A stretch of DNA of 64,000 bases, from NCBI RefSeq assembly GCF_019393635.1, contig NC_057861.1:376388315-376452314 (forward strand). The letters run 5' to 3'. Under the pieces are notes generated by a model, which had not been told where the DNA came from, ran no database searches, and worked only from the letters and a program-made list of their open reading frames with translations. Both the position numbers and the translations under genes were made by a program. Below are positions 1 through 11,900 of this stretch, piece by piece. This DNA is from Dromiciops gliroides (taxonomy: Eukaryota; Chordata; Mammalia; Microbiotheria; Microbiotheriidae). The first letter of the stretch is position 1, and each line of letters starts with the position of its first letter.

Positions 1-116
1 GGGTGGGAATAGAGGAGGAAGAGAAGTTGGAACAATTTTTTTTTAAATTGATGTTAAAATTTGTTTTTACATATATTTTGGAAAATAAAATTCTATTCTA
101 AAAAAAAAAAAAAAGA
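1..116 (+). mobile_element. L1 3' end, cut by the window edge
   Basis: The final stretch of a marsupial L1 3'UTR: a purine-rich stretch, then ttgatgttaaaatttg, then an A-tail near 100-114. The same ending recurs at about 49,000 and 63,100. Its body lies upstream of the window. Confidence 0.75.
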
Positions 117-120
117 TATT

Positions 121-270
121 GCGGGGGCAGCTAGGTGGTGCAATGGATAAAGCACTGGCCCTGAATTCAGGAGGACCTGGGCTCAAATCCAGCATCAGAC
201 ACTTGACACTTACTAGCTGTGTGACCTAGGGCAAGTTACTTAACCTTCATTGCCCCACATAAAAAAAAAA
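121..270 (+). mobile_element. tRNA-derived marsupial SINE (SINE1_MD/WSINE1-like)
   Basis: Full-length SINE with the ggggcagctaggtggtgcaa head, box-B-like core, gtgtgacctagggcaagtta segment and A-tail. It sits at the A-tail of the preceding L1. The name is from family memory and could differ by species. Confidence 0.9.
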
Positions 271-870
271 GAGAGAGATTGAGGGATCTTTTCAGTCTAG
301 ATCAGTTTTGTACCTACTTCACAAGCAGGAGGAATCAAATAGTGAATGTTGAAGTTATGTAACATAAAGGGTAAAAAAGACTAAAACACAAAACATTAAA
401 AAGGAACACCAATAAAAATCCAGAGCACAAATCAACAGACACAATCTTAAAACAGAATGGAAGATAAATATTCAAACCTCAAAGATATTACACAAGTCTC
501 TTAACAAATATTGCAAGATAAAGGAAAGTGAAACAGGGCAGGAAAAGAAAGACATTATATGCCAAGAGAACATGGAAGAAGATGGAGTCCTATAAGGATA
601 AATAAGAGAAATTAAATCCAAAGGAATGACTTAAGAAAAACTATATGTATGAAATTATAGTTTTCAATAAAAAAATCAGGAAAAAAATTCCACAAATTTC
701 AATTAAGAAGAAAATGAATCTTTGATAGAGGATTTCCAAAGTGAATTGAAAGATAAACTAACAAAAATATAGAAGTGAAGGAAAATATGGCAGCAATATT
801 TAATGTAAAATTAATATCTATGCAAACCCAAACCATAACTCTAGAAAACAGGAAGGAAACAAGATTTTAA
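271..870. other. A-rich unassigned sequence
   Basis: A-rich stretch with no convincing open frame and no family I could name. It resembles very diverged L1 ORF1-region DNA, which is a guess. Confidence 0.3.
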
Positions 871-1030
871 ATGCCAGATATTACCATAAATATGTTATAA
901 ATATTATCTCATTTGATACTCACAAAAATGTAGGGAGGTAATTGTTATAATTAGCAACTGAAGTTTACAATTAAGAAAACAGAGGCATACTGAGGTTGTG
1001 ACTTTTGCAGACACAAACAACTAGTGTCTG
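870..1030 (-). mobile_element. MIR-like ancient CORE-SINE fragment
   Basis: Contains the typical MIR middle: tctcatttgatactcacaa, followed by an acagaggcatactgaggttg block. Strongly diverged; only the core is readable. Confidence 0.55.
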
Positions 1031-1164
1031 GGGCAAATCATGGAAAAAGTTAATAATTATGCAAAAGAGAATGCTATTGATGAGATAATATTCTGATATT
1101 TTGGGTCGAAATAAAATGGTGGTTAGAGCTAATACTAAAAGAAAAAAGAATAAATCAAATAAAG

Positions 1165-1440
1165 TATATCACATTTTTGATAACATGATAGTGTACTTAG
1201 AAAATCCTTAGTCATCAGCATATAAACTAATTGAGACAAGTAACAACTTCAGTAATCTTGCTGACTACAAAGGAAACCCATAAAAGTCAAAAGCATTTCT
1301 GTATATAGATAACAAAATGTAAATGGAAAATTCCTTTCAAAATAACTACAACATGCAAAAAAGTTGGAAGTTAATTGATTTTAAAAACTATGTAGATTTA
1401 GTTAAATAAATAAAAAAGCATTGAAATAACTCCAGGAATT
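1165..1440 (+). mobile_element. Old L1 ORF2 fragment (RT region)
   Basis: The order gataacatgatagtgtactt, aaaatcctt, attgagacaagtaacaactt matches the stretch just after the FADD motif in the L1 copies at 10.73 and 30.71 kb. Diverged and without an open frame, so older than those copies. Confidence 0.6.
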
Positions 1441-1904
1441 TTAAGGATTTGTTAATCACTCAATTTTTTTCCACTTTTAATCTCATGAAAACCTTATTCT
1501 TTATTCATACATTGACTTCAAATCCTTTAACCCCTCAATCTCCATCAATGTCTGCTTTTCTCCTTATCTTGATTCCTTGGTAAACCAATCCAACTACACA
1601 TTGTTCTCTTTTCTTGAATTCCTGGGCCTTTTATCATTTCCATAATTATATTCTACCAAGCCTCAGTCTTGTATCACCAACCCCCTTTTTCAACTTTTCT
1701 TCTACATATATGTTGCTGAAAGAATGTGGATAAACTAACACAACCATTCTATATCCACTGCAAATTTCTTTTATATTACCTCAACTGGTTCATCCTCTAA
1801 TGCTAAAACATATGCCCATATCTCTCATTCTTAAAACAAAGAAACAAACTTTCATTTGATTCTTCTCTCTCTTTTTTGACTAAACTCTTTTAAAACTTAT
1901 TATT

Positions 1905-2055
1905 TGGGACAGCTAGGTGGCACAGTGGATAAAGCACCGGCCCTGGATTCAGGAGAATCTGAGTACAAATCCGGCCTAAGAGACTTAACACTTACTAGCT
2001 GTGTGACCCTGGGCAAGTCACTTAACCACAATTGCCCAGCAAAAAAATATATATA
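1905..2055 (+). mobile_element. tRNA-derived marsupial SINE inside L2
   Basis: Full head-to-tail copy ending in a short (TA) tail. The L2 continues on both sides, so this insertion is younger than the L2. Confidence 0.9.
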
Positions 2056-3110
2056 TTCTTCAACAGATGCCTCCACTTTCTTTGCATTCTCTTCTTAACC
2101 CCTCACAATCTGGGTTTGAACCTTATAATTCCACCATAGTTACACATATCTCTTTCTTGCCAAATCCAGTGGCTTTTTCTCAATCTATATTCACTTTGTC
2201 CTCTCTGTAGCTTTTGACTCTGTTGATCACCTCATTTTCTTCTCTCTAGATGTTTAACACATTGCTCTCTCCAGTTTTTCTACATATATGATTACTACTT
2301 CTCCAACTCTTTTGCTGGATCTGCATTTGATTATGCCCTCTAATGATGAGTGTCCCACAGGTTTCTCTCCTTGGCCCTCTTCTTATCTCCCTCTAGACTG
2401 ATTGTCTTGGTGATCTCATCAGCACCATGCACGATCTCCATGCTGATCAACTTCTAATCTACCTATCCTGTCCCAGCCTCTCTGCTGACCTCCAATCTCA
2501 TATTTCTAACTGTGTTTCATACATCTCAAATTAGATGTCCAGTAGACATTTTAAACTCAATATGTCCAAAATGGAACTCATTATCTTTCTCTGGTAACTC
2601 TCCTAAACTCTTACCTTCCTTATTTCTGTAAAAAAGACAACACTCTTCTCCCCATTTCTCAGTCTCACAACCTAGAAATCATTCTCAATCTTTCACTATC
2701 TTTTACGCCCCCCCATCCAATCTATTGCCAAAGTTTGTCAATTGAACCTTTGCAACATCTATAGAATCTTCTGTCCTCTGATATTTTACCACTGTTCTGA
2801 TACAGACCCACATCAGCTCATAACTGAGCTACTATAATAGGTTACTAGTTGGTCTGTCTGCTTCAAATATTTGTCCCATCTATTCCAGCCTCCATTTTTT
2901 CACTAAAATGATTTTTCAAAAGAAGTGCTATGACCACATCACCCTAAACCTCACAAAATAAACTCCAGTGTCTCCCTATTACCTCAAGGATAAAATGTAA
3001 AATCCTCTGCTTGGTATTCAAAACCTTTCATAAACTCATACTCCTACCTTGCCATCCCACTTACAACTTACTCCATACCACATATTTTGATCCAGTGACA
3101 ATAATTTCCT

Positions 3111-3345
3111 TACTGTTGTTCAGTTGTTTCTGTCGTATCCAATTCTTCTTGACTTCATTTGAGGTTTTCTTGGCAAAGGTACTGAAGTGATCTGTCATTT
3201 CTTTCTCCAGCTACTTTTCGAGATGAGAAAACTGAAACAAACAGGGTTATGAGCCTTTTGCTAGGTTACACAACTAGTAAGTATCTAAGGCTGGGACTTG
3301 AACTCATGTCTTCCTTACTCTAGGTTCAGAACTCTACAAAGAAGA
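3111..3345 (-). mobile_element. MAR1 CORE-SINE (antisense) inside L2
   Basis: Begins gttgttcagttgtttctgtc and runs through gaggttttcttggcaaagg, the antisense of the MAR1/MON1 3' part. It then shows the antisense CORE (acaactagtaagt) and remnants of the tRNA head. L2 resumes at about 3346 with actccttttatctctgggca, so it is a nested insertion. Confidence 0.8.
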
Positions 3346-3849
3346 TACTCCTTTTATCTCTGGGCATTTTCTCTTGCTGCTTCCATGGCTGCCTCTCCTT
3401 TCTTATCTCTGCTTAATGGTTTCCTTTAAGTCACATTAAAATCCCCTTTTCTCAAACCTTTCCCAACCACTCTGAATTCTAGTTCCTCCTCTCTTAAATA
3501 TTTCCTATTCATCATCTATACAGCTTGATTTGTATATATTTGCTTTCATGTTTTCTTCCCCATTATATCATTATTTCCTTGAGAGCCAAGACTGTCTTTT
3601 ACCTCTTTGTGTATTTTTCCTCTCCCCAACTTAGAGCAGTGGTTGGTACACAGTAGGATATTTATAAATGTTTATTGATTGAATCATTATCCCTGATGCA
3701 TGCCAACAGAAAAATAAAATATTTACCAAAGTAATTTACATATTTATTTCTAGACTAATTACACAAAGGGATAATTTTGCTTCCACTACAACTGCTGCTG
3801 TTACTACTACTACTCTTTCTATAACTATACTACACAACCTAACTTGCTA

Positions 3850-4070
3850 GAATTTATGTAGTGTTTTAAGTATTGCAAAAGGCTTTACAAATAGCATCTC
3901 ATTTTATCCTCACAACAATTATAGAGGTAGGTGCTACTTTTATTCCTATTTTACATATGAGAAAAAAGGCAGATGGAATTTAATTTACTTGCACAGAATT
4001 ACATATCTAGTAAATTTCTGAGTCTCAATCTTAATTCAACTCCTCATGAATAGATCCAGAACTCTCTTGA
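3850..4070 (-). mobile_element. MIR/THER-like fragment
   Basis: Contains catctcattttatcctcaca, acaattatagaggtaggtgc and ttttacatatgagaaaaaag, the antisense MIR middle and CORE, then a degraded end. Confidence 0.65.
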
Positions 4071-4140
4071 ATGAGTCAAAATAATTGCATTATTTATTTT
4101 AATAAAGGAAAGTTCTATCAAGCTATTTTCTATGGATTTT

Positions 4141-4281
4141 TTTTTGTGGAGTCATGGGTATTAAGTGACTTGCCCAGGGTCACACAGCTAGTAAGTGTAA
4201 AGTGTCTGAGGCCAGATTTGAACTCAGGTCCTCCTGAATCCAGGGCTGATGCTTTATCCACTGCATTACCTAGCTGCCCCC
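4141..4281 (-). mobile_element. tRNA-derived SINE with perfect target-site duplication
   Basis: Antisense copy from T-tail to tagctgcccc. The 13 bp ttctatggatttt occurs immediately before (4128-4140) and after (4282-4294), the expected L1-driven target-site duplication. Confidence 0.95.
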
Positions 4282-4623
4282 TTCTATGGATTTTAAAATA
4301 ATAAGTATGCCAATAGAATTGTCAAGCTGAGGAAGAATGATAAATAGTCAAACTCCATGGCTAATCATTTTTTAAAAATCACCCTCAAAACACAAATCAA
4401 CTATATAAGAACTCTAACAAAGATTTCTGGGAAGCCTGGGAATCAGTTGGACACAATTTCAATTTAGAAAAAAAAACAAAACACCAGGCATCATATACTA
4501 TAGTAATTCAAAATGCATGTATAATGGGATTCAGATTTTCACTAGTCCAATTTTAATTTCATTTCCCTCTCCTATTAAAAATAATAGTATTAAAATGGAA
4601 GGTGAAAAAAAAATTGGAAGGTG

Positions 4624-5849
4624 AGGATTTCTGGGGCAGAGCCAAGTTGGAGGAGGAAAGGCAGTAAGCTCTTAAACTCACAACAATATCACTCCAAAAA
4701 ACATCTAAATAATGGCATAGGACAATTCCTAGAGCAGCAAAACCCACATAGTAAAGTGATGAGATCATTTTACAATCAAGGACAGCTTAGAAGTTCAGAA
4801 GGAGGGGGCTGTTGTGCCAAGACAGGAGTATAGCCCAACTCCACAGTCACGTTGACACAAAAACAGTCCCAGGAAGGTGAAGCCTGGGAAGGAGTCCCCC
4901 ATAACCTCTGAATTAGCTGCAGTGCCAGTGTCATCTGGAAATAAGCTCACTCTCTGGTGAGAGAGCTGAGTGGTTGGCGGTGGGGAGGTTGCAGAATTCT
5001 CTGCTGGTACAGACACAGAACATGGGTTTTTCACACCTGCTGGAAAGCAGGAAGTAGGCTTAAGTAGCAGTGGCCCAGGTGGGGGAGGAGCACAGGCTTA
5101 TCTGAGCTAACAACCACAACACACAAATTTCTAGTTAATTAGCAAGATGTCCTTGGGTTACCCAAAGACCAGGGAACAGGCTAGGCAAGGAAAAAACCTG
5201 CCTCTACTTAAATCATACCATCTGGGACCTTCTGAAGATTTGGGACAGTGCAGCCTGGAAACAGTGCCCCAATTTAAGGAGATAAAAGTCAAGTAAAAGA
5301 TGTCAATATGTGGTGGCTAAGAATTGGAAATTGAAGGAATGTCCATCAATTGGGGAATGACTTAACATTCTGTGGTGCATGATTGTAATGTAATATTATT
5401 GTGCTATAAGAAATGGCAAACAGTATGATTTCAGAAAAACCTGGAAAGACTCATACGAACTGATGTATAGTGAAGTGAGCAGAACCAGGAGTACACTGTG
5501 CACAGTGACAACAGTATTGTTCTATGAGTAATTGTGAATGGCTTAACTACTCTCAGCAATACAATGATCCAAGACAATCCCCAAGAGCTAATGGAGAAGC
5601 ATACTATCCATCTCCAGAGAAAGAACTGATACTGATTGAACACAGACTTAAAAAAAAAGAGTAATTGTGGATTGTACATATATAACCTATATCAGATTGG
5701 TTGCTGCCTTGTGAAGGGGAGAGGAAAGGGAGGGAGGGAGGAAGGGAGAAAAATTTGGAACTATAAATCTTATGAAAATCAATGTTGAAAACTACCTTTA
5801 CGTATAACTGGAAAAAAATAAAATAAATGTTTGTTCCATAGGAAAAAAA
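4624..5849 (+). mobile_element. Mini-L1: L1 5'UTR joined directly to L1 3' end
   Basis: 4630-5305 matches the start and body of the L1 5'UTR seen at 35.17, 55.8 and 59.34 kb (gcagagccaagttggagg ... cagcctggaaacagtgcccc ... aagtcaagtaaaa). From about 5310 it switches to L1 ORF2 end plus 3'UTR (gtggtggctaagaattggaa ... cagaaccaggagtacactg), ending in a short A-tail. ORF1 and almost all of ORF2, roughly 5 kb, are absent. Near-identical short repeats (ggaaggtga / ggaaaggtga) flank it, suggesting a single insertion of an already shortened RNA. Confidence 0.75.
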
Positions 5850-6980
5850 AAATGGAAAGGTGACTAACTGGAGCCTGATTAAGCCATGGAACAATGGGTA
5901 GATACCTAACAGAAAGAAAGGTTAAGCCATAAACTTCGCTTAAATAGAAGTCTCCTAAGTTGCAGGACTATCTCTCTTCTGAGATCATGATTTTTTTTCT
6001 TCAAGATTTTGAAGCAAAAGTTTATATCATCTGATTGAATGATAGTTCAGTTTCAGTGTAGGAAACACATGGATATAAAATATGACTAGAATATTTTCTT
6101 GCTTTAGGAATGCTTGGAGAACAAAAACAGTTGTGAATGAGTTCAAGAAACTACTCATCAAATGTCAAAACATAAACAGCTTCCAGAGGTCACCCTTTTT
6201 ATTTCCTAAACCATTACCTTAATGGAGCTGTTAGTGATGTATCTTATCCATCACAGTATTGAAATTTATTATACTTGCCACTTGAAAAAAAAAAGCTATC
6301 AGCTTTTAATTATTGAAAAAAATGGTAAAAGACAGGACATTGAGCTGAGTGAAAGAGAATGATGAGTAACCCGAAGTGGAAGAAAACTTATTTAATTGGA
6401 TGTTTTACTAAATTTTTCTTATCATATTAAATAAATGAAGGGAATGTTTTAACAGTCTCTGGACTGCAGCACAGTGTGTTTCATCACCTACTGTTTCTCC
6501 AGAGCTACATTTTTTTGCCAAATCTTTGAGAATGTAACTGGCTAAGAAGATACTCTGCTTTCATTTAAGCTCCTATCTCTAACATTTAATTTACAATTAT
6601 TTTTCTCACATCTGATTCACACAATTTAAAGTCACTTAAAATAAAAGGTGAATAGAGAGATTAAAATAGCCTATGTAAAATGAATTTAATATATGGCCAA
6701 TAAAATAAAGATACATTAGACTTCAAAAGCTTGCACAGTAGCATGTGCATTTTGCCTTGAGTAATATACACATTCAACAAATGCAAATAATAGTGGCAGA
6801 AATAGCAATGCTTATGTATAATTTAAAATAGATATACTTTGAGGTGATAAACAGATTTATATTGTATTTGCAAAATTAGAATATGTATTCTTTGAAAAGC
6901 TAGAAAAATAAAAGGACTGTTGAAGTGAAAACTTTCCTATACAAATAGTGAAAATTAGCACAAATAGCCATGCTGGGGGG
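5850..6980. other. Unassigned AT-rich sequence
   Basis: No repeat family, RNA gene or coding pattern recognised. Single-copy looking DNA. Confidence 0.4.
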
Positions 6981-7145
6981 TGGAGAGAAAGAGAGAAAAA
7001 CAGAAAAATAGGGAAGAGAGACATAGAGAGAGGAAATAAAAAGGGTAGAGGGAAATGAAAAGAGAAAAAAGAGAAGAGAGATAGAGGGAAAAGAATCAGG
7101 GAATTAAGAGAAAGAGAAAGATGGAAAGATAGAGAAAAAAGGTAA
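6981..7145. repeat. Purine-rich GA low-complexity tract
   Basis: Almost pure A/G on the plus strand with gagagaaaga-like units. The 116-codon minus-strand open frame across it (6857-7207) is serine/leucine/phenylalanine filler caused by the base bias, not a gene. Confidence 0.8.
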
Positions 7146-7234
7146 AACAAAATATACATACAAAATTTTGTGATAGTAACTACTGAAGTTGATTTATATT
7201 TTTTCAATTCAAATTGATTGGATTTCTAAGGTTT

Positions 7235-7358
7235 GAGGTTTTGTGGTGGGGCAATAGGGGTTAAATGACTTACACGGGATCACACAGTAAGTCTCAAGTG
7301 TCTGAGGCCAGAATCCAGAGCCTGTGCTTTATCCACTGCACCGCCCAGCTGCCCCAAC
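7235..7358 (-). mobile_element. tRNA-derived SINE with target-site duplication
   Basis: Antisense copy, slightly shortened in the core. Direct repeats ttctaaggttt flank it at 7224-7234 and 7359-7369. Confidence 0.92.
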
Positions 7359-7694
7359 TTCTAAGGTTTTCTTAACATGACTAGATGCTTTTTAGATTTG
7401 ATATTAAAACAATACTTTCCAGTAAAAATGTTCCAAGATTGGTTTTGGCTAGTGACATTTATCTTCCTATATGCAGCAAATCAAAACAAAAAGAGCAGAA
7501 GTGAAGAAAAATGACTTTATAACATTTTCATAACTTTATATGATTGTTAGTTCTCTAATTGTAAAATACAATTTGTATGTCACCTTTCTCAGCTCATATG
7601 ATGCACAATGTATTCCATTTTGCTGCTTTTTTCACTTTCCACTTACCGTTTTCCAAATCATTCTCCTAGAATAAAGCCATTTTCCTCATTTTCT

Positions 7695-7720
7695 TTCTTC
7701 CTTTCTTTCTTCCTTTCTTC

Positions 7721-7795
<75 letters not shown>

Positions 7796-7797
7796 TT
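7695..7797. repeat. (TTTC)n microsatellite grown from a SINE tail
   Basis: About 100 bp of near-pure ctttcttt units directly attached to the 3' side of the antisense SINE that follows and enclosed with it inside one target-site duplication, so it represents an expanded (GAAA)n tail. Confidence 0.93.
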
Positions 7798-7937
7798 TCT
7801 GGTGAGGCAATGGGGCTTCAGTGTCTTGCCCAGGGTCACACAGCTAGTAAGTGTCAAGGGTCTGAGGCCGGATTTGAACTCAGGTCCTCCTGAATCCAGG
7901 GCCAGTGCTCTATCCACTGTGCCACCTAGCTGCCCCC
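7798..7937 (-). mobile_element. tRNA-derived SINE with expanded GAAA tail
   Basis: Antisense, near-consensus copy. 16 bp duplications (attttcctcattttct at 7679-7694; one mismatch at 7938-7953) enclose SINE plus microsatellite. Confidence 0.93.
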
Positions 7938-8091
7938 ATTTTTCTCATTTTCTACCTCAAACCTAACATGGAATTCCAGTTTTTGATTAGGGAGTTTTTG
8001 TCTCAACTTTCTTAAAAGGAGAGTTATAAATTGCTTCAAGCCCAATGTCTCTCAAGAGATATTACCACTGAGAATAAACCCATCTTCCTTT

Positions 8092-8860
8092 TCCAGGTAC
8101 AAAAGCTTACTGAGGAAAATAATGCCTTAAAAATTAAAACTGGGCAGATAGAAGCTAATAACTCCATTAGACACCAAGAATCTGTCAAGCAGAATCAAAA
8201 GACTGAAAAAAAGAAGAAAATGTGAAATACCTCATTAGAAAAACAACTGACCTGGAAAATAAACCCAGGAGAGATAATCTGAGAATTATTGGACTACCTG
8301 AAGGCCATGATCAAGAAGAGAGTTTAGACGCCATAATCCAGGAAATCATCAAGGAGAACTTCCCTGAAATTGTAGAATCAGAGGATAAAATCATCATTGA
8401 AAGAATCCACCAATCACCTCCTGAAAGACACCCCAAAAGACAAACTTCAAGGAATATCGTAGCCAAACTCTAGAATTATCAGGTGAAGGAGTAAATACTC
8501 CAAGCAGCCAGCAATAAATCACTTAAATATCATAGAGCCACAGTCAGGATTGCACAGGACCTGGAAGCTTCAACATTAAAGGATCACAGGGCTTGGAATA
8601 TGATATTTAGGGAGGCAAAGGAGCTTGGATTGCAACCAACAATCAACAATCCAGCAAAATTGAGAATTCTCTTTCAGAGGACAAGATAGACATTCAATGA
8701 AATGGGGGACATCCAAGGCTTTCTGAGAAAAAGACCAAAACCCAACAGAAAATTTGATGTCCACATACAGGACTCAAGAGAAATATAAAGAGATGAACAA
8801 GGGGTGGAGTGGGGCGAGGCAGAAAGGTTGTTCATGGATGTTAAATTGCTTGCATCCCTA
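8092..8860 (+). mobile_element. L1 ORF1 fragment (coiled coil end, RRM, C-terminal domain)
   Basis: L1 ORF1p is the RNA-binding chaperone of the L1 particle. The plus-strand frame at 8222-8473 reads R-R-D-N-L-R-I-I-G-L-P-E-G, the conserved start of the ORF1p RRM. It is preceded by a lysine/glutamate-rich coiled-coil end in another frame (8031-8225); the two overlap by a few bases, so a frameshift separates them. The C-terminal-domain region continues out of frame to about 8760. Inactive. Confidence 0.85.
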
Positions 8861-8929
8861 TGAAGGAGGATAATACTTTTAACTCTTGGGATTTTTATCT
8901 CTGTAAAGGTATTGTTATTAAATCCTCTC

Positions 8930-11900
8930 TCTTGGCTCTCTCTCTAGGTGAATACCCTACCTCTTGCAGGTCTTCTGAACTCTCCTTGAAACCACATGGT
9001 GGAAAACCCATGAAAAGATGATGAGATTATTTTCCAGATTAAAGGGGGCTATACTAGGCTGTGAGCAGAATCCAATCCCCTGATATCACTGACACAGACC
9101 TCAAACACACTGTGTAAGGGCAATCTCACCCAGTCTCTGAATCGGCTGAAGCACTAGTGTCTTCTGGAACTAAGGTTACCATAAAGTAAGAGGGCTGAAG
9201 GACTGGCCTGGGGAGGGGAAAACACAGGGGTGTCTGTGTGACCTGTGGAGGATTTAGGAAATCCCACCCCAGCAGGGAAACAGGAAGAAATCTTGAGTAG
9301 TGGGAGGCCCAGGTGGGGAGGAGCACAGACTCATTGAAGCTAAAAACTACCACAGCACTCTGCTGGCTGGTTAAGTAGCAAGTTGGCTTGAGGTTACCTT
9401 CAGACCAGAGAATAGACCAGGTGAGTAAATGCATCCTTCTCACATTATGATGCAATAAAAGTTACACATAATAAAGAGCCATAGAAAGGTAGACTGAAAA
9501 TTAATTGGAAACTAAATAATCTCATCCTAAAGAATGATTGAGTCAAACAAGTCATAGAAACAATCAATAACTTCATCCAAGTAAATGACAAAAATGAGAT
9601 AACATACCAAATCCTATGGGATGCAGGCAAAGTAGTGCTTGTAGGAAATTTTGTATCTCTAAATGCTTTCATGAACAAAAAAGAGAAAGAGGAGATCAAC
9701 GAATTGGGCATGCAACTAAAAAAGCTAGAAAAAGAACCAATTAAACATCCCCAATTAAATACTAAATTAGAAATCCTGAAATTCAAAGGAGAAATTAACA
9801 AAATTAAAAGCAAGAAAACAATAGAATCAATCACTAAAATTAAGAGCTGGTTTTATGAAAAAGCCAATAAAATAGATAAACCTTTGGTTCATTTGATTTA
9901 AAAAAGAAAGAAGAAAAGGAACTTACCAATATCAAAAATGAAAGGGGGGATTTCAGCACCAATAAAGTGGAAATTAAAGCAATAATTAGGAACTATTTTG
10001 CCCAACCGTATGCCAATAAAATTGTCAATCTAATGGAAATGGATGAATATTTACAAAAATACAAATTGCCTTGTTTAAATGAAGAGGAAATAAAATCCTT
10101 AAATAGGACCATTTTAGAAGAAGAATTTGAAAAAAAAAAAACATTAATGAACTCCCTAAGCAAAAATTTTCAAGTTCAGATGGGTTTACAAGAGAATTCT
10201 ACCAAACATTTAAAGAACAATTAATTCCAATACTATACAAACTATTTGGAAAAATAGCTGAAGAAGTTGTACAAAATTCATTTTATGACACAAATATGGT
10301 GTTGATACCTAAACCAGTCAGAGCCAAAACAGAGAAGGAAAATTATAGACCAATTTCCCTAATGAATATTGGTGCAAATATCTTAAATAAAATATCAGCA
10401 AGGAGATTATCATATGATTATCTCAATAGATGCAAAGAAAACTTTTGATAAAATACAACCCTAATTCATATTAAAAATACTAGAGAGCATACGAATAGGT
10501 GGAACTTTCCTCAAAATAATAAGAAGTATCTACCTACAAACATCAGCAAATATTATATGTAGTGGAACTATATTAGAGGCCTTCCCAATAAGATCAGGGG
10601 TGAAACAGGGATGTCCATTATCACCTCTATTATTTAATATTTTACTAGAAATAGTAGCTTTAGCAACCAGAGAAGAAAAAGGAATTAAAGGAATTAGAAT
10701 AGACAAGGAGGAAACAAAACTTTCACTCTTTGCATATAATATGATGGTATACTCAGAGAATCCCAAAGAATCAACTAAAAAACTGCTTTAAACAATTAAC
10801 AATTTTAGCAAAGTTGGAGAATATAAAATAAACAAACATAAATCATCAGAATTTCTATACATGACCAACAAAGCTCAGCAGCAATAGATAAAAAGAGAAA
10901 TTCCCTTTAAAGTAATGGTAGAGGTGACAGCTAGGTGGATAATGCAACAGACCTGGATTTAGGAATACCTGAGTTCAAATCCAGCCTCAGACACTTGACA
11001 CTTAATAGCTGTGTGACCTTGGGCAAGTCACTTAACCCTAATTGCCCCACCAAAAATAATTGAATGAATGAATGAATAGATGAAGAAAGAAAGAAATGGT
11101 AGATAATGTAAAATACTTGGTAGTCTACTTGCCAAGACAAACCCAGGAACTCTATGAACACAATTACAATCCACATTTCACACAAATAAAATTAGATCTA
11201 TGTAATTGGAAAAATATCAATTTCTCATGGATAGGCCAAGCTAATATACTAAAAATGACAATTCTACCTAAATCAATTTAGCTGTTTAGTGCCATGCCAA
11301 TCAGACTACTTAAAAATTATTTTATAGAGGTAGAAAAATAATGATAAAATTCATCTGAATAAATGAAAAGTCAAGATTATGAAGGGAACTAATAAAAAAA
11401 AAATAGACAAGAAGTTGGGCTAGCCATAGCAAATTTGAAACTAAACTATAAAGCAGCAGTCATCAAAACTGTTTGGTCCTGGTTAAGAAATAGAGTGGTG
11501 GATCAATGGAATAGGTTAGGCACAGGAGACATAGTAGTAAGTGACTATAGTAATGTAGTGTTTGATAAACCCAAAGACTCCAGCTTATGGGATAGGAACT
11601 TAGTATTGGACAAAAACTGCTGGGAAAAGAGGAAGATAGTATGGCAGAAACCAGGCTTAGATGAACATCATACACTTCATACAAAAATAAGGTCAAAATG
11701 GGTTTAAGATTTAGACATAAATGGTGATACCAGAGGAAAATTAGGAGAAGGAGCAGTTTACCTCTAAGATCTATGGAGAAAACAATTCATGACCAAAAAA
11801 GGTAATAGAGAATATCATGAAATGCAAAATGTATGATTTTGATTACATTAAATTTAAAAGCTTTTGTAGAAACAGAATCAATGCAGTCAAAATTAGAAGG

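Larger units (their letters stand above)
1490..3686 (+). mobile_element. Long L2 (CR1-group) LINE copy reaching the 3' end
   Basis: Ancient LINE of the L2 family. Near 2200-2240 the plus strand still reads like the L2 RT core with an A-F-D-S-V-D-H motif (usual LSAAFDTVDH). Near 2355-2375 a VSVLGPL block follows, and near 2550-2590 a LNMSKMEL block. The end at 3640-3686 has the L2 signature gtacacagtagg ... aaatgtttattgattgaa. It is interrupted by a SINE (1905-2052) and a MAR1 (3111-3345). Most mammalian L2 copies are only a few hundred bases, so about 1.8 kb of L2 here is long. Frames are broken. Confidence 0.8.

Noticed and set aside
121-270. tRNA genes suggested by SINE heads
   Set aside because: The head and core are SINE; no cloverleaf with an acceptor stem forms, and the unit is repeated with A-tails.
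7608-7917. Open frames rich in S/F/L (plus) and K/E/R (minus)
   Set aside because: Produced by the TTTC microsatellite.
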